A stretch of 53,515 bases of DNA, from NCBI GenBank assembly GCA_025359205.1, contig JANYHD010000006.1:1-53515 (forward strand). The letters are read 5' to 3'. This document shows, one piece after another, positions 25,747-37,322 of the stretch. Position numbers and translations under genes: made by a program. Source of the stretch: Gammaproteobacteria bacterium. Its GTDB lineage: Bacteria; Pseudomonadota; Gammaproteobacteria; Steroidobacterales; Steroidobacteraceae. The notes under the pieces are model-generated. The model had not been told where the DNA came from. It did not search any database and worked only from the letters and a program-made list of their open reading frames with translations. Numbering within the stretch: position 1 is the first letter of the stretch; every line of letters starts with the position of its first letter.

Positions 25747-28434
25747 ATGACCGAGTCAGAACGCCGCGATCCAGACGCATTGCTGGCCGCCGTGCAGCGC
25801 GACGCGGCGCGCGCGCGGCGCGGACGGCTCAAGATATTCATCGGTGCGTCTGCAGGGGTCGGCAAGACCTACGCCATGCTGGAAGCAGCGCGCGCCGCGC
25901 GCGCCGCGGGCGCCGACATCGTGGTCGGCTATGTCGAACCCCACGGCCGCGTCGAAACCGAGAAGCTGCTCGAAGGCCTCGAACAGCTGCCGCCCGTTGA
26001 CATACGCTACCGCGGCATGACGCGCCGCGAATTCGATCTCGATGCGGCGCTGAAACGCAGACCCCCGACGCTGCTGGTCGATGAGCTGGCGCACTCAAAC
26101 ATCGTCGAGGGCGAGCCGCGCCCGCGCCACGCGAAGCGCTGGCAGGATATCGAGGAACTGCTCGACGGCGGCATCAACGTCTGGACGACGCTGAATATCC
26201 AGCACCTGGAAAGTCTCAATGACCTGGTCGCCGGCATCACCGGTGTGCGCCAGCAGGAGACGATTCCGGATAGGATCTTCGACGAGGCCGACGAGGTCGA
26301 GCTGATCGACCTGCCACCCGATGACCTGCTCGAGCGCCTGAAAGCCGGCAAAGTGTACGTCTCCGACAAGGCCATGACGGCGGCCGATCGCTTCTTCCGG
26401 CGGCCCAACCTGACGGCGCTCCGTGAACTTGCGCTGCGCCGTACCGCCGATCGCGTCGATGCCGCCGCGCGCGCGTATTCGGGCGAGGAACGCATTTCGC
26501 AGCCCTGGCTGGCCCGCGATCGGTTTCTGATCGCGATCGCACCGAACGACCAGGCCGAACAGCTGGTGCGGGTCGGCAAGCGCTTCGCCGATGCACTGGA
26601 CGCGGAGTGGCTGGTCGTATCGGTAGAAACCCCCGCGCTGCTCAGGCTGGGTGAGCGCGCAAGGAACCGGCGTATTGCGACACTGCGGCTCGCGGAGTCC
26701 CTGGGCGCGCAGACTGTCACGCTCGATGGTTCTTCCGCCGCTGCCGCCCTCGCCGAGTACGCGCGGCTGCGCAACATCACGCGCATCGTGGTGGGGGAGC
26801 CGAGGCGCCGGGGCTGGCGCGCGCTGTTGGCGCCCTCGACGGCCGCGAAGCTGGTGCGGCAGGGCCAGGGCCTGGACGTGTCGATCATCGCGCGCCGCGA
26901 TGAGTCGCGCCGGGTCGAAATGCCCGAGCGCAGCAATCCGCGTACCGTCAGCTGGCGCCGGTACTGGGCGGCGGCGCTGATATCGCTGCTCTGCACGGGT
27001 GTTGCGGCGCTGATGTACCCATACTTTGAGCCGACCAATCTCGTCATGGTCTACCTGCTCGGCGCCACAATCGCGGCACTGCGCCTGGGTCGTGGCCCAG
27101 CGAGCCTGACGGCAGTCGTGAATGTCCTGGCCTTCGATTTCTTCTTCGTGCCGCCACGCCTGACCTTTGCGGTCGCTGACCTGCAGTACGTCGTGACCTT
27201 CGCCGTCATGCTGGTCGTCGCCCTGGTCATCGCGAGCCTGGTCGCCAGCGTGCGGGCCCAGACACGCGTCGCCGGCGCCCGCGAACGACGCACGGCGCTG
27301 CTGTATGAGATGAGCCGAGAGCTTGCCGCCACGCGCCAGCGCGACAATATTGCCCGGGTCGCCGTCAAACACGTCGCGGAGACTTTTTCCGGCCACGCCG
27401 TCGTGCTGGTACCGGATCCGGCGGGACGCCTGCTCCATCCCCGCGCCAAGCCACTGCCGGAAAGCCTGCGCAGCGCCGATCTGTCGGTCGCACAATGGGT
27501 TTTCGATCACGGTCGGCCCGCCGGCCTCGGCACGGACACGCTGCCTGCCGCGGCGGCGCAGTACCAGCCACTGCGAGGTGGCAGCCGCACCCTGGGCGTC
27601 CTTGCCGTTCGCCCGACGCAGCGACGCCGATTGCTGCTGCCCGAACAGCAGCACCTGCTGGAAACTTTTGCCGGGCAGATTGGCTTGGCCTTCGAGCGCG
27701 CCAGCCAGGCCGATGAGGCGCAGGCCGCGCTCGTCGCCGCGGAAACTGAAAGCCTGCGCAACACGCTACTGGCCTCGATATCGCACGATCTGCGCACCCC
27801 GCTGGCCGCAATCGCCGGCGCGGGCAGTGCACTGGCCGATCCGGAGCTCGCCATCGACGGCGCAGCGCGCATACGCCTGGCAACGACCATCGAGACCAAG
27901 GCGCGGGAGATGTCGAAGCTGATTTCCAATGTGCTCGAACTGATGCGCTTTGAGTCCGGCGAAGTCCGATTGCGACTCGACTGGCAGACGCTCGACGATC
28001 TGGTCGGGACGGCACTGGGGCAGCTGCACGACCGGTTGACGGATCATCCTGTCGATATCGACCTGCCTGACGCCCTGCCGGCCGTTCGCGTCGATGCCCC
28101 GCTCATCACCCAGGTCTTCGCCAACCTGCTCGACAACTGCGTGCGACACACGCCGCCCGGAACGCGCATCGCCATCTCTGCCAGCGCGGAGGATCGCTCC
28201 GTGCGCGTCGTCGTCGACGACACCGGCCCAGGCCTGCCGCCCGGTGATCCGGAGCGACTGTTCAAGAAATTCCAGCGCGGCCGCGAAGAGAGCAACGCCG
28301 GTGGCGCCGGCCTGGGTCTTTCGATATGCCGCGCAATCATCGCGGCCCACGGCGGCGCCATCAGCGCTACGCCGCGCCCCGGGGGCGGCACGCGCTTCGC
28401 ATTCACGCTGCCCACCGCAGACCCCGAAGCATGA
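25747..28434 (+). CDS. kdpD: Sensor histidine kinase KdpD
   Basis: Inner-membrane sensor of 895 residues that controls kdp transcription in response to K+ limitation. Order: the KdpD N-terminal ATP-binding domain with GASAGVGKT at 33-41 and LLVDELAHSN, a universal-stress-protein domain (about 250-370), four membrane helices (about 400-500), a GAF-like region, HisKA with His680 in SHDLRTP, and an ATPase domain with DNCVRHT, DTGPGLP and GAGLGLSI. The ATG at 25747 is preferred over the TTG directly before it. Its stop overlaps the kdpE start (ATGA). Confidence 0.96.
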   Translation: MTESERRDPDALLAAVQRDAARARRGRLKIFIGASAGVGKTYAMLEAARAARAAGADIVVGYVEPHGRVETEKLLEGLEQLPPVDIRYRGMTRREFDLDAALKRRPPTLLVDELAHSNIVEGEPRPRHAKRWQDIEELLDGGINVWTTLNIQHLESLNDLVAGITGVRQQETIPDRIFDEADEVELIDLPPDDLLERLKAGKVYVSDKAMTAADRFFRRPNLTALRELALRRTADRVDAAARAYSGEERISQPWLARDRFLIAIAPNDQAEQLVRVGKRFADALDAEWLVVSVETPALLRLGERARNRRIATLRLAESLGAQTVTLDGSSAAAALAEYARLRNITRIVVGEPRRRGWRALLAPSTAAKLVRQGQGLDVSIIARRDESRRVEMPERSNPRTVSWRRYWAAALISLLCTGVAALMYPYFEPTNLVMVYLLGATIAALRLGRGPASLTAVVNVLAFDFFFVPPRLTFAVADLQYVVTFAVMLVVALVIASLVASVRAQTRVAGARERRTALLYEMSRELAATRQRDNIARVAVKHVAETFSGHAVVLVPDPAGRLLHPRAKPLPESLRSADLSVAQWVFDHGRPAGLGTDTLPAAAAQYQPLRGGSRTLGVLAVRPTQRRRLLLPEQQHLLETFAGQIGLAFERASQADEAQAALVAAETESLRNTLLASISHDLRTPLAAIAGAGSALADPELAIDGAARIRLATTIETKAREMSKLISNVLELMRFESGEVRLRLDWQTLDDLVGTALGQLHDRLTDHPVDIDLPDALPAVRVDAPLITQVFANLLDNCVRHTPPGTRIAISASAEDRSVRVVVDDTGPGLPPGDPERLFKKFQRGREESNAGGAGLGLSICRAIIAAHGGAISATPRPGGGTRFAFTLPTADPEA

Positions 28435-29141
28435 CGACGGCAATGTTCCTGGTCCTGGTCGTCGAAGACGACGGCGAGCTCTGCGGCGTGCTGCGCACGC
28501 TGCTGGAATCGCACAGCTACCGCGTGGTGGACGCCACAACGGGTGAGCGGGGCCTGATCGAGGCACGCAGTCATCGCCCGGACCTGATCATTTGCGATCT
28601 TGGCTTGCCGGACATGGATGGAGCGACGCTGATTCGCAATATTCGCGGCTTCTCGACGGTGCCGATCCTGGTGCTCTCAGCACGCACGATGGAGGGGGAA
28701 AAGATCCAGGCGCTGGATGCGGGGGCCGACGACTACGTGACCAAACCCTTCAGTGCGCCGGAACTGCTGGCGAGGGTGCGGGCTAGCCTGCGGCGCACTG
28801 CACGCAGCGGAGAGAGCCAGCCGCTGCTTTACCTGGGACCGGTTACCGTGGATCTGACGGCGCGCACGACGCAGGGACAGGAAGGAGCCGTTCACCTGAC
28901 TCCGCTCGAGTATCGGGTGCTGGAATGCCTTGCGCGCCGTGCCGGCATGATCGTGACGCAAAAGCAGCTGATCCGCGAAGCCTGGGGACCGGAGCGGTTC
29001 GGCGACACGCGGGGCCTGCGTTCGTACATCAAGACGCTGCGCCAGAAACTTGAACCCGATCCGAGCCGGCCGCGTTACCTGGTCACCGAGGCGGGAATTG
29101 GCTATCGGCTGAGCCCGGACGAGCGAACCGGCGCGGCCTGA
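28431..29141 (+). CDS. kdpE: Response regulator KdpE
   Basis: OmpR/PhoB-type regulator of 236 residues. The receiver has Glu-Asp-Asp at 12-14, phosphorylation site Asp56 in ICDLGLPDMDG and Lys105 in TKPFS. The winged helix ends in RYLVTEAGIGYRL. It is the partner of KdpD and probably binds the 11-bp repeat upstream of the leader peptide gene. The longer open frame in front overlaps kdpD and is not used. The 265 bp after it, up to mdtA, hold a TTGACA near 29215 but no convincing -10 element. Confidence 0.95.
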   Translation: MTTAMFLVLVVEDDGELCGVLRTLLESHSYRVVDATTGERGLIEARSHRPDLIICDLGLPDMDGATLIRNIRGFSTVPILVLSARTMEGEKIQALDAGADDYVTKPFSAPELLARVRASLRRTARSGESQPLLYLGPVTVDLTARTTQGQEGAVHLTPLEYRVLECLARRAGMIVTQKQLIREAWGPERFGDTRGLRSYIKTLRQKLEPDPSRPRYLVTEAGIGYRLSPDERTGAA

Positions 29142-29406
29142 AACCCAACTATCTGGCAGACCAAGGCCACGGTGAATGTGACGACCCGGGCTGACATTGC
29201 CACTGCACGCAACTTATTGACAATGCAACGGTCAGTGTAAACGCGAACCGCGGTGCTGCGTTTCAACAGTAGTGATCACCCGACGAATGCCACTGTTGAT
29301 CCCTCGATCAGAGCGGCTTTTACCCGACCCAACCGCTTGGCGGCGTATCATCAGCAGACGCCGACGCCAAGCGTGCCGCCTATCAGCGCGCGCAGAGTGA
29401 GTGCAC

Positions 29407-30678
29407 ATGACGAATGACGGTCCCGAATCTTCGCGGCGGACTCTATGGGCCATCGCCGGGCTGGTGCTTGTCATTGTGGTTGCCTGGATCATTTACCACG
29501 GCCGCCAGCTCCAGGCCGCCGCCCAGGGCGGACGTGGTGGCCCCATGGCGGTTGCCGTCGCAACCGTCGCGACCGGCGACATCGACGTCCGGCTGCCGGC
29601 GCTGGGCACCGTGACGCCGCTGGCCACCGTTACCGTCAAGACCCAGATCAGCGGCCAGTTGCAACAGATCGCGTTCAAGGAGGGCCAGCTCGTGAAGCGC
29701 GGCGATTTCCTCGCGCAGATCGATCCACGCCCCTATCAGGCCACGCTCGAGCAGGCGCAGGGCAATCTGCGGCGCGACCAGGCGCTGCTCGCCAACGCAC
29801 GGGTGGACGTAAAGCGCTACCAGGACCTGGGAGCACAAGGGTCCGTCGCCGAACAACAGGTGGCCACGCAAAAGGCGCTGGTGCAGCAGCTCGAAGGGAC
29901 GGTGGCGACTGACCAGGCGCAGGTGAGCGCCGCACAGCTCAATCTGCAGTACACGCATATCGTGGCGCCGGTTGCCGGCCGCGTAGGCCTCAGGCAGGTG
30001 GACCAGGGCAACTACGTGACGCCCGGTGATGCCAACGGCATCGTCGTCGTCACGCAGTTGCAGCCGGTCTCAGCGATTTTCCCCATGCCCGAGGACAAGC
30101 TGCCGGCCGTACAGAAGCGCCTGCACGAGGGCGCAGTGCTGGCAGTCGAGGCCTACGACAAGGCGAATACGACCAAGCTGGCCGACGGCACGCTGCAGAG
30201 CGTGGACAACATCATCGACCCGGCCACCGGCACGATCAAGATGCGTGCGATCTTCGACAACCAGGACGGCGCACTGTTTGCCAACCAGTTCGTCAACATC
30301 CAGCTCCTGCAGGATGTGCTGAAGGACCAGGTCATCATTCCCATAGCGGCCGTGCAGCACGGCGCGCCGGGCGGTGTCAACAGCACCTTCGTGTACCTGG
30401 TCGCCGCGGACAGCACGGTCTCCGTGCATCCGATCGTGCTCGGCGCGGCCGACGGCGAGCGCGTGGCCGTCGCTTCCGGGCTCAAGGCCGGAAACATCGT
30501 GGTGACCGAAGGGGGCGATCGGCTGCGCGATGGCGCCACGGTGACACTGCCGCAAGCCACGCCGGGCACGCCTGCGGGCGCGCCGGCTGCGCAAGCGGGC
30601 GGCGGCAAGCATCGTCGCGGCATGGGCGCCCATAAATGGGGTGGCAAGCCGGCGGACGGCGCTGCGGGTTCGCCCTGA
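29407..30678 (+). CDS. mdtA: RND efflux periplasmic adaptor, MdtA-like
   Basis: Membrane-fusion protein of 423 residues: an N-terminal membrane anchor ([19 protein letters not shown]), a lipoyl/hairpin region with repeated Gln-Ala ([46 protein letters not shown]), then the beta-barrel and membrane-proximal domains. The closest memory match is MdtA of multidrug MdtABC. The C-terminal 40 residues are Gly/Ala/Lys-rich ([21 protein letters not shown]) and look disordered. The ATG at 29407 is preferred to the GTG at 29401. It begins a three-gene efflux operon; no outer-membrane channel gene is attached. Confidence 0.9.
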   Translation: MTNDGPESSRRTLWAIAGLVLVIVVAWIIYHGRQLQAAAQGGRGGPMAVAVATVATGDIDVRLPALGTVTPLATVTVKTQISGQLQQIAFKEGQLVKRGDFLAQIDPRPYQATLEQAQGNLRRDQALLANARVDVKRYQDLGAQGSVAEQQVATQKALVQQLEGTVATDQAQVSAAQLNLQYTHIVAPVAGRVGLRQVDQGNYVTPGDANGIVVVTQLQPVSAIFPMPEDKLPAVQKRLHEGAVLAVEAYDKANTTKLADGTLQSVDNIIDPATGTIKMRAIFDNQDGALFANQFVNIQLLQDVLKDQVIIPIAAVQHGAPGGVNSTFVYLVAADSTVSVHPIVLGAADGERVAVASGLKAGNIVVTEGGDRLRDGATVTLPQATPGTPAGAPAAQAGGGKHRRGMGAHKWGGKPADGAAGSP

Positions 30679-30715
30679 CTGGCGGCGCGCAAACGACCAC
30701 TGGTTGGCGGCATCG

Positions 30716-33700
30716 ATGAACCCCTCCCGTATTTTCATCCTGCGACCGGTGGCCACGGCACTGCTGATGATCGCGATTCTGCTGGTCGGCGTGGTGGCCT
30801 ACCTGCAGCTGCCGCTCTCGGCCTTGCCGGAAGTGGCCTACCCGACCATCCAGGTGCAGACCTTCTATCCCGGCGCCAGTCCGGAAGTGATCACCTCCGC
30901 GATCACCGCGCCGCTGGAAAAGCAGTTCGGCCAGATGCCGGGCCTCAACCAGATGTCGTCGACCAGTTCGGCCGGCGCATCGGTGATCACGCTGCAGTTT
31001 GACCTCAGCCTGGCGATCGACATCGCCGAGCAGCAGGTGCAGGCCGCGATCAGCGCCGCGCAGAACCTGGTGCCGCAGGACCTGCCGGCACCGCCGATCT
31101 ACGCCAAGGTCAATCCCGCCGACGCGCCGGTGCTCACGTTGGGCCTGACCTCGAAAGTCATGCCGCTGACGGCGGTGCAGGATCTGGCCGACACGCGCAT
31201 CGCCCAGAAGATCTCCCAGCTCCGCGGCGTCGGCGTAGTGAGTATCAGCGGCGGCCAACGACCAGCCGTGCGCGTGCTGGTCAACCCGCAGGCGCTGGCC
31301 GCCTACGGACTGAACCTGGACGATCTGCGCACCACGATTAGCGTCGCCAACCAGAACGGACCCAAGGGAACGTTTGACGGACCGACGCGCGCCTACACCA
31401 TCAACGCGAACGACCAGCTCAAGAGCGCCGCGGAGTACGGCCAGATCATCATCGCCTACCGCAACGCGGCCGCGGTGCGCCTGAGCGACGTGGCCACGCT
31501 GGTCGCCGGCGCCGAGAACACCAAGCTCGGTGGCTGGATGAACGACACGCCGGCGCTGCTCATCAACGTACAGCGCCAGCCGAATGCGAACGTCGTCGAC
31601 GTGGTCGAGGGCATCAAGAAGCTGCTGCCGAGCCTGCAGGCCACGCTGCCGGCCGGCGTGGAGTTGCAGGTGCTGACCGACCGCACCACCACGATCCGCG
31701 CCTCGATCCACGACGTGCAGTTCGAACTGACCCTCGCCGTGGCGCTGGTGGTGCTGGTGATCTTTCTGTTCCTGCGCAACGTCCCGGCCACGGTGATTCC
31801 GGCGCTGTCGGTGCCGCTGTCGCTGATCGGCACTTTCGCCGTGATGTACCTGGCGCATTTCAGCCTCAACAACCTGTCGTTGATGGCGCTCACCATCGCC
31901 ACCGGTTTCGTGGTCGACGATGCAATCGTCATGATCGAGAACATTTCGCGCTTCCTCGAGCAAGGCGACAAGCCGTTGGAAGCAGCTCTGAAGGGTTCGA
32001 AGCAGATCGGCTTCACGATCATTTCACTGACCGTGTCGCTGGTCGCCGTGCTGATCCCGCTGCTGTTCATGCAGGATGTGGTCGGTCGCCTGTTCCGGGA
32101 GTTCGCGGCCACGCTGGCCGTGACCATCCTGATCTCCGCCGTGGTCTCGCTGACGTTGGTCCCCATGATGTGCGCGCGGCTGCTGCGGCCGCGCGCAACG
32201 GGCACTGCGGAGACCCACGCTGCCGACACATCGCAGTGGTACTCGCGCCTGCTCGAGTGGTACGGACGGCGCCTGACCTGGGTACTCGACCACCAGACCC
32301 TCACGCTCGCTGTCGCAGTCGGCACGCTGGTGCTGACGGCACTCTTATATGTGGTGATTCCGAAGGGCTTCTTCCCGACCCAGGATACCGGCGTGCTGCA
32401 GGGCGTCTCGGAGGCAACACAGTCGGTGTCCTACGCCGCCATGGCCGATCGCCAGCAGGCACTGGGGGCCGCGATCCTCAAGGATCCCGACGTCGCCAGC
32501 CTGTCCTCGTTCATCGGCGTCGATGGCAGCAACGTCACGCTCAACAGCGGACGCTTCCTGATCAACCTCAAGCCGCGCAGCGAGCGTTCCAGTACGGCCG
32601 CGCCGATCGCCCGCCGCATTCAGAACGAGACAGCCAGCGTGCCGGGCATTAGCTTGTACCTGCAGCCCGTCCAGGACCTGACACTGGACGCCACCATCAG
32701 CCGCACGCAATACCAGTTCACGCTGCAGGCCTCCGACACCGCGCTGCTGTCCACGTGGACACCGCGGCTCGTCGCCGCGCTGCGCGACCGACCGGAATTT
32801 TCCGATGTGACCAGCAACCAGGAAGACAACGGCCTGGCGGCGTCGGTGACCATTGATCGCGACAGCGCGGCGCGCTTTGGCATCAGCGTCGGCACTGTCG
32901 ACAACGCGCTTTACGATGCTTTTGGGCAGCGCATCGTCTCGACCATCTTCACGCAGTCCAACCAGTATCGCGTGATCATCGAGGCCGACCCTGCGCTGCA
33001 GGGCTCGCTGCAATCTCTCTCCTCGATCTACGTGCCATCCGCCGGTGGTGGCCAGGTGCCGCTCACGGCGATCGCCTCGGTGCAGGAAGATACGCGCCCG
33101 CTGCTGATCAATCACCAGGCCCAGTTTCCGGCCAGCACCGTGTCCTTCAACCTGGCTCCGGGCGTGTCGCTCGGCGCCGGCGTCGACGCCATCGGGCAGG
33201 CCGAAGAGACGCTCGGCCTGCCCGAGCGCATCAGCACCATCTTTCAGGGCGCGGCCCTCGCCTTTCGCAAGAACCTGGGCAACGAGCTGTGGCTGCTGCT
33301 GGCAGCGGTGGTCGTGATGTACATCGTGCTCGGCGTGCTCTACGAGAGCTACATCCACCCCATCACGATACTCTCGACCTTGCCTTCGGCGGGGATTGGG
33401 GCGCTCCTCGCGCTCATGCTGTTCGATGAAGACCTGACGATCATCGCCCTGATCGGCATCATCCTGCTGATCGGCATCGTCAAGAAGAATGCCATCCTGA
33501 TGATCGACTTTGCGATCAATGCCGAGCGCTATGAAGGCAAGACGCCGCGCGAGGCCATTTACCAGGCCTGCCTGCTGCGCTTCCGCCCGATCCTCATGAC
33601 GACGGTAGCGGCGATGTTCGGCGCCGTGCCGTTGATGCTCGGCACGGGCACCGGCTCGGAGCTGCGCAACCCGCTGGGCGTGAGCATCGTGGGTGGCCTG

Positions 33701-33811
33701 GCCGTGAGCCAGGTGTTGACGCTGTTCACGACGCCCGTGATCTACCTGTACTTTGACCGGCTGGCCACGCGCATTCGCAATCGTCGCAGCAGCCGCGGCG
33801 AGCCCGCATGA
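30716..33811 (+). CDS. mdtB: RND multidrug efflux permease, MdtB-like
   Basis: Inner-membrane proton-driven exporter of 1031 residues, the normal length. It has the N-terminal [16 protein letters not shown], a first large periplasmic loop, the helix-4 motif [13 protein letters not shown] with the proton-relay aspartates, and a C-terminal half with [14 protein letters not shown]. The start is the ATG at 30716, 37 bp after mdtA. Its stop overlaps the start of the second permease (ATGA). In E. coli MdtB and MdtC form a heteromeric pump, and the pairing here suggests the same. Confidence 0.94.
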   Translation: MNPSRIFILRPVATALLMIAILLVGVVAYLQLPLSALPEVAYPTIQVQTFYPGASPEVITSAITAPLEKQFGQMPGLNQMSSTSSAGASVITLQFDLSLAIDIAEQQVQAAISAAQNLVPQDLPAPPIYAKVNPADAPVLTLGLTSKVMPLTAVQDLADTRIAQKISQLRGVGVVSISGGQRPAVRVLVNPQALAAYGLNLDDLRTTISVANQNGPKGTFDGPTRAYTINANDQLKSAAEYGQIIIAYRNAAAVRLSDVATLVAGAENTKLGGWMNDTPALLINVQRQPNANVVDVVEGIKKLLPSLQATLPAGVELQVLTDRTTTIRASIHDVQFELTLAVALVVLVIFLFLRNVPATVIPALSVPLSLIGTFAVMYLAHFSLNNLSLMALTIATGFVVDDAIVMIENISRFLEQGDKPLEAALKGSKQIGFTIISLTVSLVAVLIPLLFMQDVVGRLFREFAATLAVTILISAVVSLTLVPMMCARLLRPRATGTAETHAADTSQWYSRLLEWYGRRLTWVLDHQTLTLAVAVGTLVLTALLYVVIPKGFFPTQDTGVLQGVSEATQSVSYAAMADRQQALGAAILKDPDVASLSSFIGVDGSNVTLNSGRFLINLKPRSERSSTAAPIARRIQNETASVPGISLYLQPVQDLTLDATISRTQYQFTLQASDTALLSTWTPRLVAALRDRPEFSDVTSNQEDNGLAASVTIDRDSAARFGISVGTVDNALYDAFGQRIVSTIFTQSNQYRVIIEADPALQGSLQSLSSIYVPSAGGGQVPLTAIASVQEDTRPLLINHQAQFPASTVSFNLAPGVSLGAGVDAIGQAEETLGLPERISTIFQGAALAFRKNLGNELWLLLAAVVVMYIVLGVLYESYIHPITILSTLPSAGIGALLALMLFDEDLTIIALIGIILLIGIVKKNAILMIDFAINAERYEGKTPREAIYQACLLRFRPILMTTVAAMFGAVPLMLGTGTGSELRNPLGVSIVGGLAVSQVLTLFTTPVIYLYFDRLATRIRNRRSSRGEPA

Positions 33812-36800
33812 ACATCTCGGCTCCGTCTATCGCCCGCCCCGTGGCCACGACGCTGCTCACGCTCGGCGTGGCGCTGAGCGGCGCGATGGCCTTCAACCTG
33901 CTGCCGGTCGCACCACTTCCAAAAATCGACGCGCCGGCCATTTTCGTTTCGGCCTCGATTCCCGGGGCCAGTCCCGAGGTCATGGCCAGCAGTGTCGCCA
34001 CGCCGCTCGAGCGGCACCTGGGCGCGATCGCCGACGTCGACGATATGACCTCCACCAGCAGCGTTGGCAGCACCAATATCCAGCTGACCTTCGGGCTCGA
34101 CCGCGACATCGACGGCGCGGCGCGCGACGTGCAGGCCGCCATCGTCGCCGCGCACACCGACCTGCCCTCCGCGCTGACGCGCAATCCCACCTACCGCAAG
34201 CTCAACAGCGCGAGCTTCCCGATCATGCAGCTCGCCATGACCTCCGACGTGCTCACGCAGGGACAGATTTTCGATGCCGCCGACGCCGTTGTGTCGCAGC
34301 GCCTGTCGCAGATCAAGGGCGTCGGCAACGTCAACGTTTCCGGCAGCGCGCTGCCGGCGGTGCGGGTCGAGCTCAACCCGCTGACACTGTCCAAGTACGG
34401 CATCGGCCTGCAGGACATCCGCGCCGCGATTTCCAACGCCAATGTCAATGCCCCAAAAGGGGCAATCGAGTCGGCGGCGCTGCACTTCCAGATCTACACG
34501 AATGACAACGCCCGGACAGCCGCTGAATACCGCTCGTTGATCATCGCCAACCGCAATGGCGCCACTGTGCGCCTCGGCGATGTCGCCGCGGTCACCGACA
34601 TCAACGACGGCGCCACCGAGAATATCCGCAACTACGGCCTGTACAACGGCAAGCCCGCGGTGCAGGTGCAGATCCTCCAGCAGCCTGGCGCCAACATCAT
34701 CAGCGTGGTCGACGCGGTAAAGGCAGCGCTGCCGCAGCTCAAGCAGGAGATCGACCCGAAGATCGACCTGGCGGTCACGAACGACCGCTCAGTGACTATC
34801 CGTGGCTCGTTCCGCCAGGTGGAAAAGACGCTGGCGCTGGCCGTCGTCATGGTGATCCTGGTGGTCTACGTCTTCCTGCGCAGCGCGCGCGCGGCGCTGA
34901 TTCCGGCCGTGGTTGTGCCGGTGTCGCTGATCGGCACTTTCGGCACCATGTACCTGCTGGGCTACAGCCTCAACAACTTCTCGCTGATGGCGCTGATTAT
35001 CGCCACCGGCTTCGTGGTTGACGATGCGATCGTGGTCATGGAGAACACCACGCGACACGTGGAGGCCGGCATGCCGCGGCGCGAGGCCGCCCTGCTCGGC
35101 GCCAAGGAGGTGGGGTTCACGGTCGTGTCGATGAGCCTGTCGCTCGTGGCCGTGTTCATCCCGTTCCAGCTGATCGGCGGCATCATCGGTAAGTTGTTCA
35201 AGGAATTCACCGTCACGCTGTCGATCGCCATCCTGATATCCCTGGTGATCTCGCTGACCACCACGCCGATGATGTGCGCGCACCTCGTGGGCCGGAAATC
35301 GCGGCGTAAGCCGCATCGCTGGGGCGATGCCTTCGAGCGTGGGTTCGACGCAACGCTGCGCAAGTACCAGCAGACGCTGTCCTGGGCGCTCGATCACGGC
35401 CGATTGATGATGTGGATCCTGCTGGCCACCGTCGCACTCAACGCCTACCTGTACATTGTGGTTCCCAAGGGCTTCCTGCCTCAGCAAGACACGGGCCAGT
35501 TGCGCGGCGGCATTCGTGGCGACGCCTTCTCGTCGTTCCAGCTGATGAAGGGCAAGCTCGCCCAGGTCGTCGATATCATCCGCGCGGATCCGGCCGTGGC
35601 GAAGGTCGTGGGTTCAGTCGGCGGTGGGGGTGGCGGCGGCGGTGGCGGTGGCGGTGGTGGTGGTGGTGGTGGGGGCGGCGGCGGAGGTGGCGCCAGCGCC
35701 AATGTCAGCATCGCGCTGAAGCCGCTGTCCGTCCGCAAGGATTCCGCGGATCAGGTGATTGCTCGATTGCGCCCAAAGATGGCGCAGGTGACCGGCGTGC
35801 AGGCCTTCCTGCAGGCCGTACAGGACATCGGCGGTGCGGGCGGTGGCCGCTCTGCCAACGCCCAGTACCAGTACACGCTGCTGGGCGACGACCTGGCGGA
35901 ACTGCGCGACTGGTCTGCGAAATTGCGCAAGGCCTTGCAGGACGTGCCTGAAGTGACCGATGTCGACACGGACATGCAGCCCGGCGGCCTGGAGACCGAC
36001 CTGATCGTGGATCGAGATGCGGCCTCGCGCCTCGGCCTGACCGTGGCGCAGATCGACAACACGCTCGGCGACGCCTTTGCGCAGGCGCAGGTATCGACCA
36101 TCTACAACCCGTACAGCCCGCAGCAATACCACGTCGTCATGGAGGTCGCGCCCGAGTTCTGGCAGCACCCCGACGTGCTCGACAAACTCTACGTCAGTAC
36201 CGCCGGCGGGTCGGTCAGCGGCACGCAGGCCACGCAGGCGGTAGCCGGCACGACGAAACTGAAGTCGACCGCCGGCGCTACGGCGAGCGCCGTCGCCCAG
36301 GACGTTGCCCGCAATGCGGCGTCCAACTCTCTCGCCAATGCCGGACGCGGCAATACCTCGACCGGCTCGGCCGTCAGCGTGGCGCGTGAGTCCGTGGTGC
36401 CGTTCTCAGCCTTCAGTCATTTTGCCACCGGCACGACGCCAGTCAGCGTGAACCATACCGGCACGTCGGCGTCCACTTCCGTTGCCTTCAATCTGCCCGA
36501 GAACGAATCGCTCGGCACGGCGCTGGCGGCCATCGATCGCACAATGAACCAGATTCACGTGCCGACAACGATCCGCGGCGGGTCGTACGGCACCGCCCGG
36601 CTGTTCCAGCAGAACACCAGTAGCGAACCGCTGCTGGTACTGGCCGCGTTTGCGGCCATCTACGTGGTGCTCGGCATCCTCTACGAGAGTTACAGCCACC
36701 CGCTGACGATCCTCTCGACCTTGCCGTCGGCGGGCGTGGGTGCGCTGCTGGCCCTGATGGCGACCGGCACTGAATTCAGCCTGATCGCATTCCTGGGCAT

Positions 36801-37182
36801 CCTGCTGCTGATCGGCATCGTCAAGAAGAACGCGATCATGATGGTCGACTTCGCCATCGACGCGCAGCGCAACCAGGGCTTGAGCCCGCGGGCCGCCATT
36901 GCGCAGGCCTGCGCGCTGCGTTTCCGCCCGATCATGATGACCACCTGCGCGGCCATCTGCGGCGCGCTGCCGCTGGCGCTCGCTTCCGGCGACGGCACCG
37001 AAATGCGGCGGCCGCTCGGCATCTCGATGGTGGGTGGTCTGCTCGTCAGCCAGGTCCTGACGCTCTATACGACCCCGGTTGTCTATCTGTACATTGATCG
37101 GCTGCGCGCGCGCTGGGCGCGGCGGTCTATTCGCACCGCGATGCCGCCTGGCATCAACCCCATCCAGGGGTCTGGTGGCTAG
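33808..37182 (+). CDS. mdtC: RND multidrug efflux permease, MdtC-like, with unusual insertions
   Basis: Permease of 1124 residues, about 90-100 longer than typical MdtC. It has the normal marks ([27 protein letters not shown]) and so is a whole gene. The extra length comes mainly from an uninterrupted run of 24 glycines at residues 605-628, in the second periplasmic loop, and a Ser/Ala/Thr-rich stretch at about 801-862 ([17 protein letters not shown] onward), also periplasmic. Both would lie in the porter/docking region that meets the adaptor. The gene overlaps mdtB. It is the last gene of the efflux operon. Confidence 0.93.
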   Translation: MNISAPSIARPVATTLLTLGVALSGAMAFNLLPVAPLPKIDAPAIFVSASIPGASPEVMASSVATPLERHLGAIADVDDMTSTSSVGSTNIQLTFGLDRDIDGAARDVQAAIVAAHTDLPSALTRNPTYRKLNSASFPIMQLAMTSDVLTQGQIFDAADAVVSQRLSQIKGVGNVNVSGSALPAVRVELNPLTLSKYGIGLQDIRAAISNANVNAPKGAIESAALHFQIYTNDNARTAAEYRSLIIANRNGATVRLGDVAAVTDINDGATENIRNYGLYNGKPAVQVQILQQPGANIISVVDAVKAALPQLKQEIDPKIDLAVTNDRSVTIRGSFRQVEKTLALAVVMVILVVYVFLRSARAALIPAVVVPVSLIGTFGTMYLLGYSLNNFSLMALIIATGFVVDDAIVVMENTTRHVEAGMPRREAALLGAKEVGFTVVSMSLSLVAVFIPFQLIGGIIGKLFKEFTVTLSIAILISLVISLTTTPMMCAHLVGRKSRRKPHRWGDAFERGFDATLRKYQQTLSWALDHGRLMMWILLATVALNAYLYIVVPKGFLPQQDTGQLRGGIRGDAFSSFQLMKGKLAQVVDIIRADPAVAKVVGSVGGGGGGGGGGGGGGGGGGGGGGGGASANVSIALKPLSVRKDSADQVIARLRPKMAQVTGVQAFLQAVQDIGGAGGGRSANAQYQYTLLGDDLAELRDWSAKLRKALQDVPEVTDVDTDMQPGGLETDLIVDRDAASRLGLTVAQIDNTLGDAFAQAQVSTIYNPYSPQQYHVVMEVAPEFWQHPDVLDKLYVSTAGGSVSGTQATQAVAGTTKLKSTAGATASAVAQDVARNAASNSLANAGRGNTSTGSAVSVARESVVPFSAFSHFATGTTPVSVNHTGTSASTSVAFNLPENESLGTALAAIDRTMNQIHVPTTIRGGSYGTARLFQQNTSSEPLLVLAAFAAIYVVLGILYESYSHPLTILSTLPSAGVGALLALMATGTEFSLIAFLGILLLIGIVKKNAIMMVDFAIDAQRNQGLSPRAAIAQACALRFRPIMMTTCAAICGALPLALASGDGTEMRRPLGISMVGGLLVSQVLTLYTTPVVYLYIDRLRARWARRSIRTAMPPGINPIQGSGG
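35620..35691 (+). repeat. GGN trinucleotide run encoding 24 glycines in mdtC
   Basis: Twenty-four successive GGN codons, mostly GGT and GGC and including six GGT in a row. This is a 72-bp simple-sequence tract in frame with mdtC. Unit gain or loss would change the length but not the frame. Confidence 0.95.
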
Positions 37183-37322
37183 GGTGATGGCCAGCCGGAG
37201 ATTCCCGGACCACACCGTCCTTGAGTTTGCGACCCCTGACTCCGTAGGGCAAGCCAAGGTATGAGCTGATACGGCGCATTGCCGGGCGCCGACAACACCG
37301 CCCGAGCGGAGTCATAGTTAGA

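Noticed and set aside
29215..29245. TTGACA followed by TAAACG upstream of mdtA as a promoter
   Set aside because: Spacing is 15 bp and the -10 is poor, and it is far from the start; not strong enough to annotate.
35614..36168. Minus-strand frame ending in a Thr-rich run, and another with a poly-proline run
   Set aside because: These runs are only the complement of the GGN glycine tract in mdtC.
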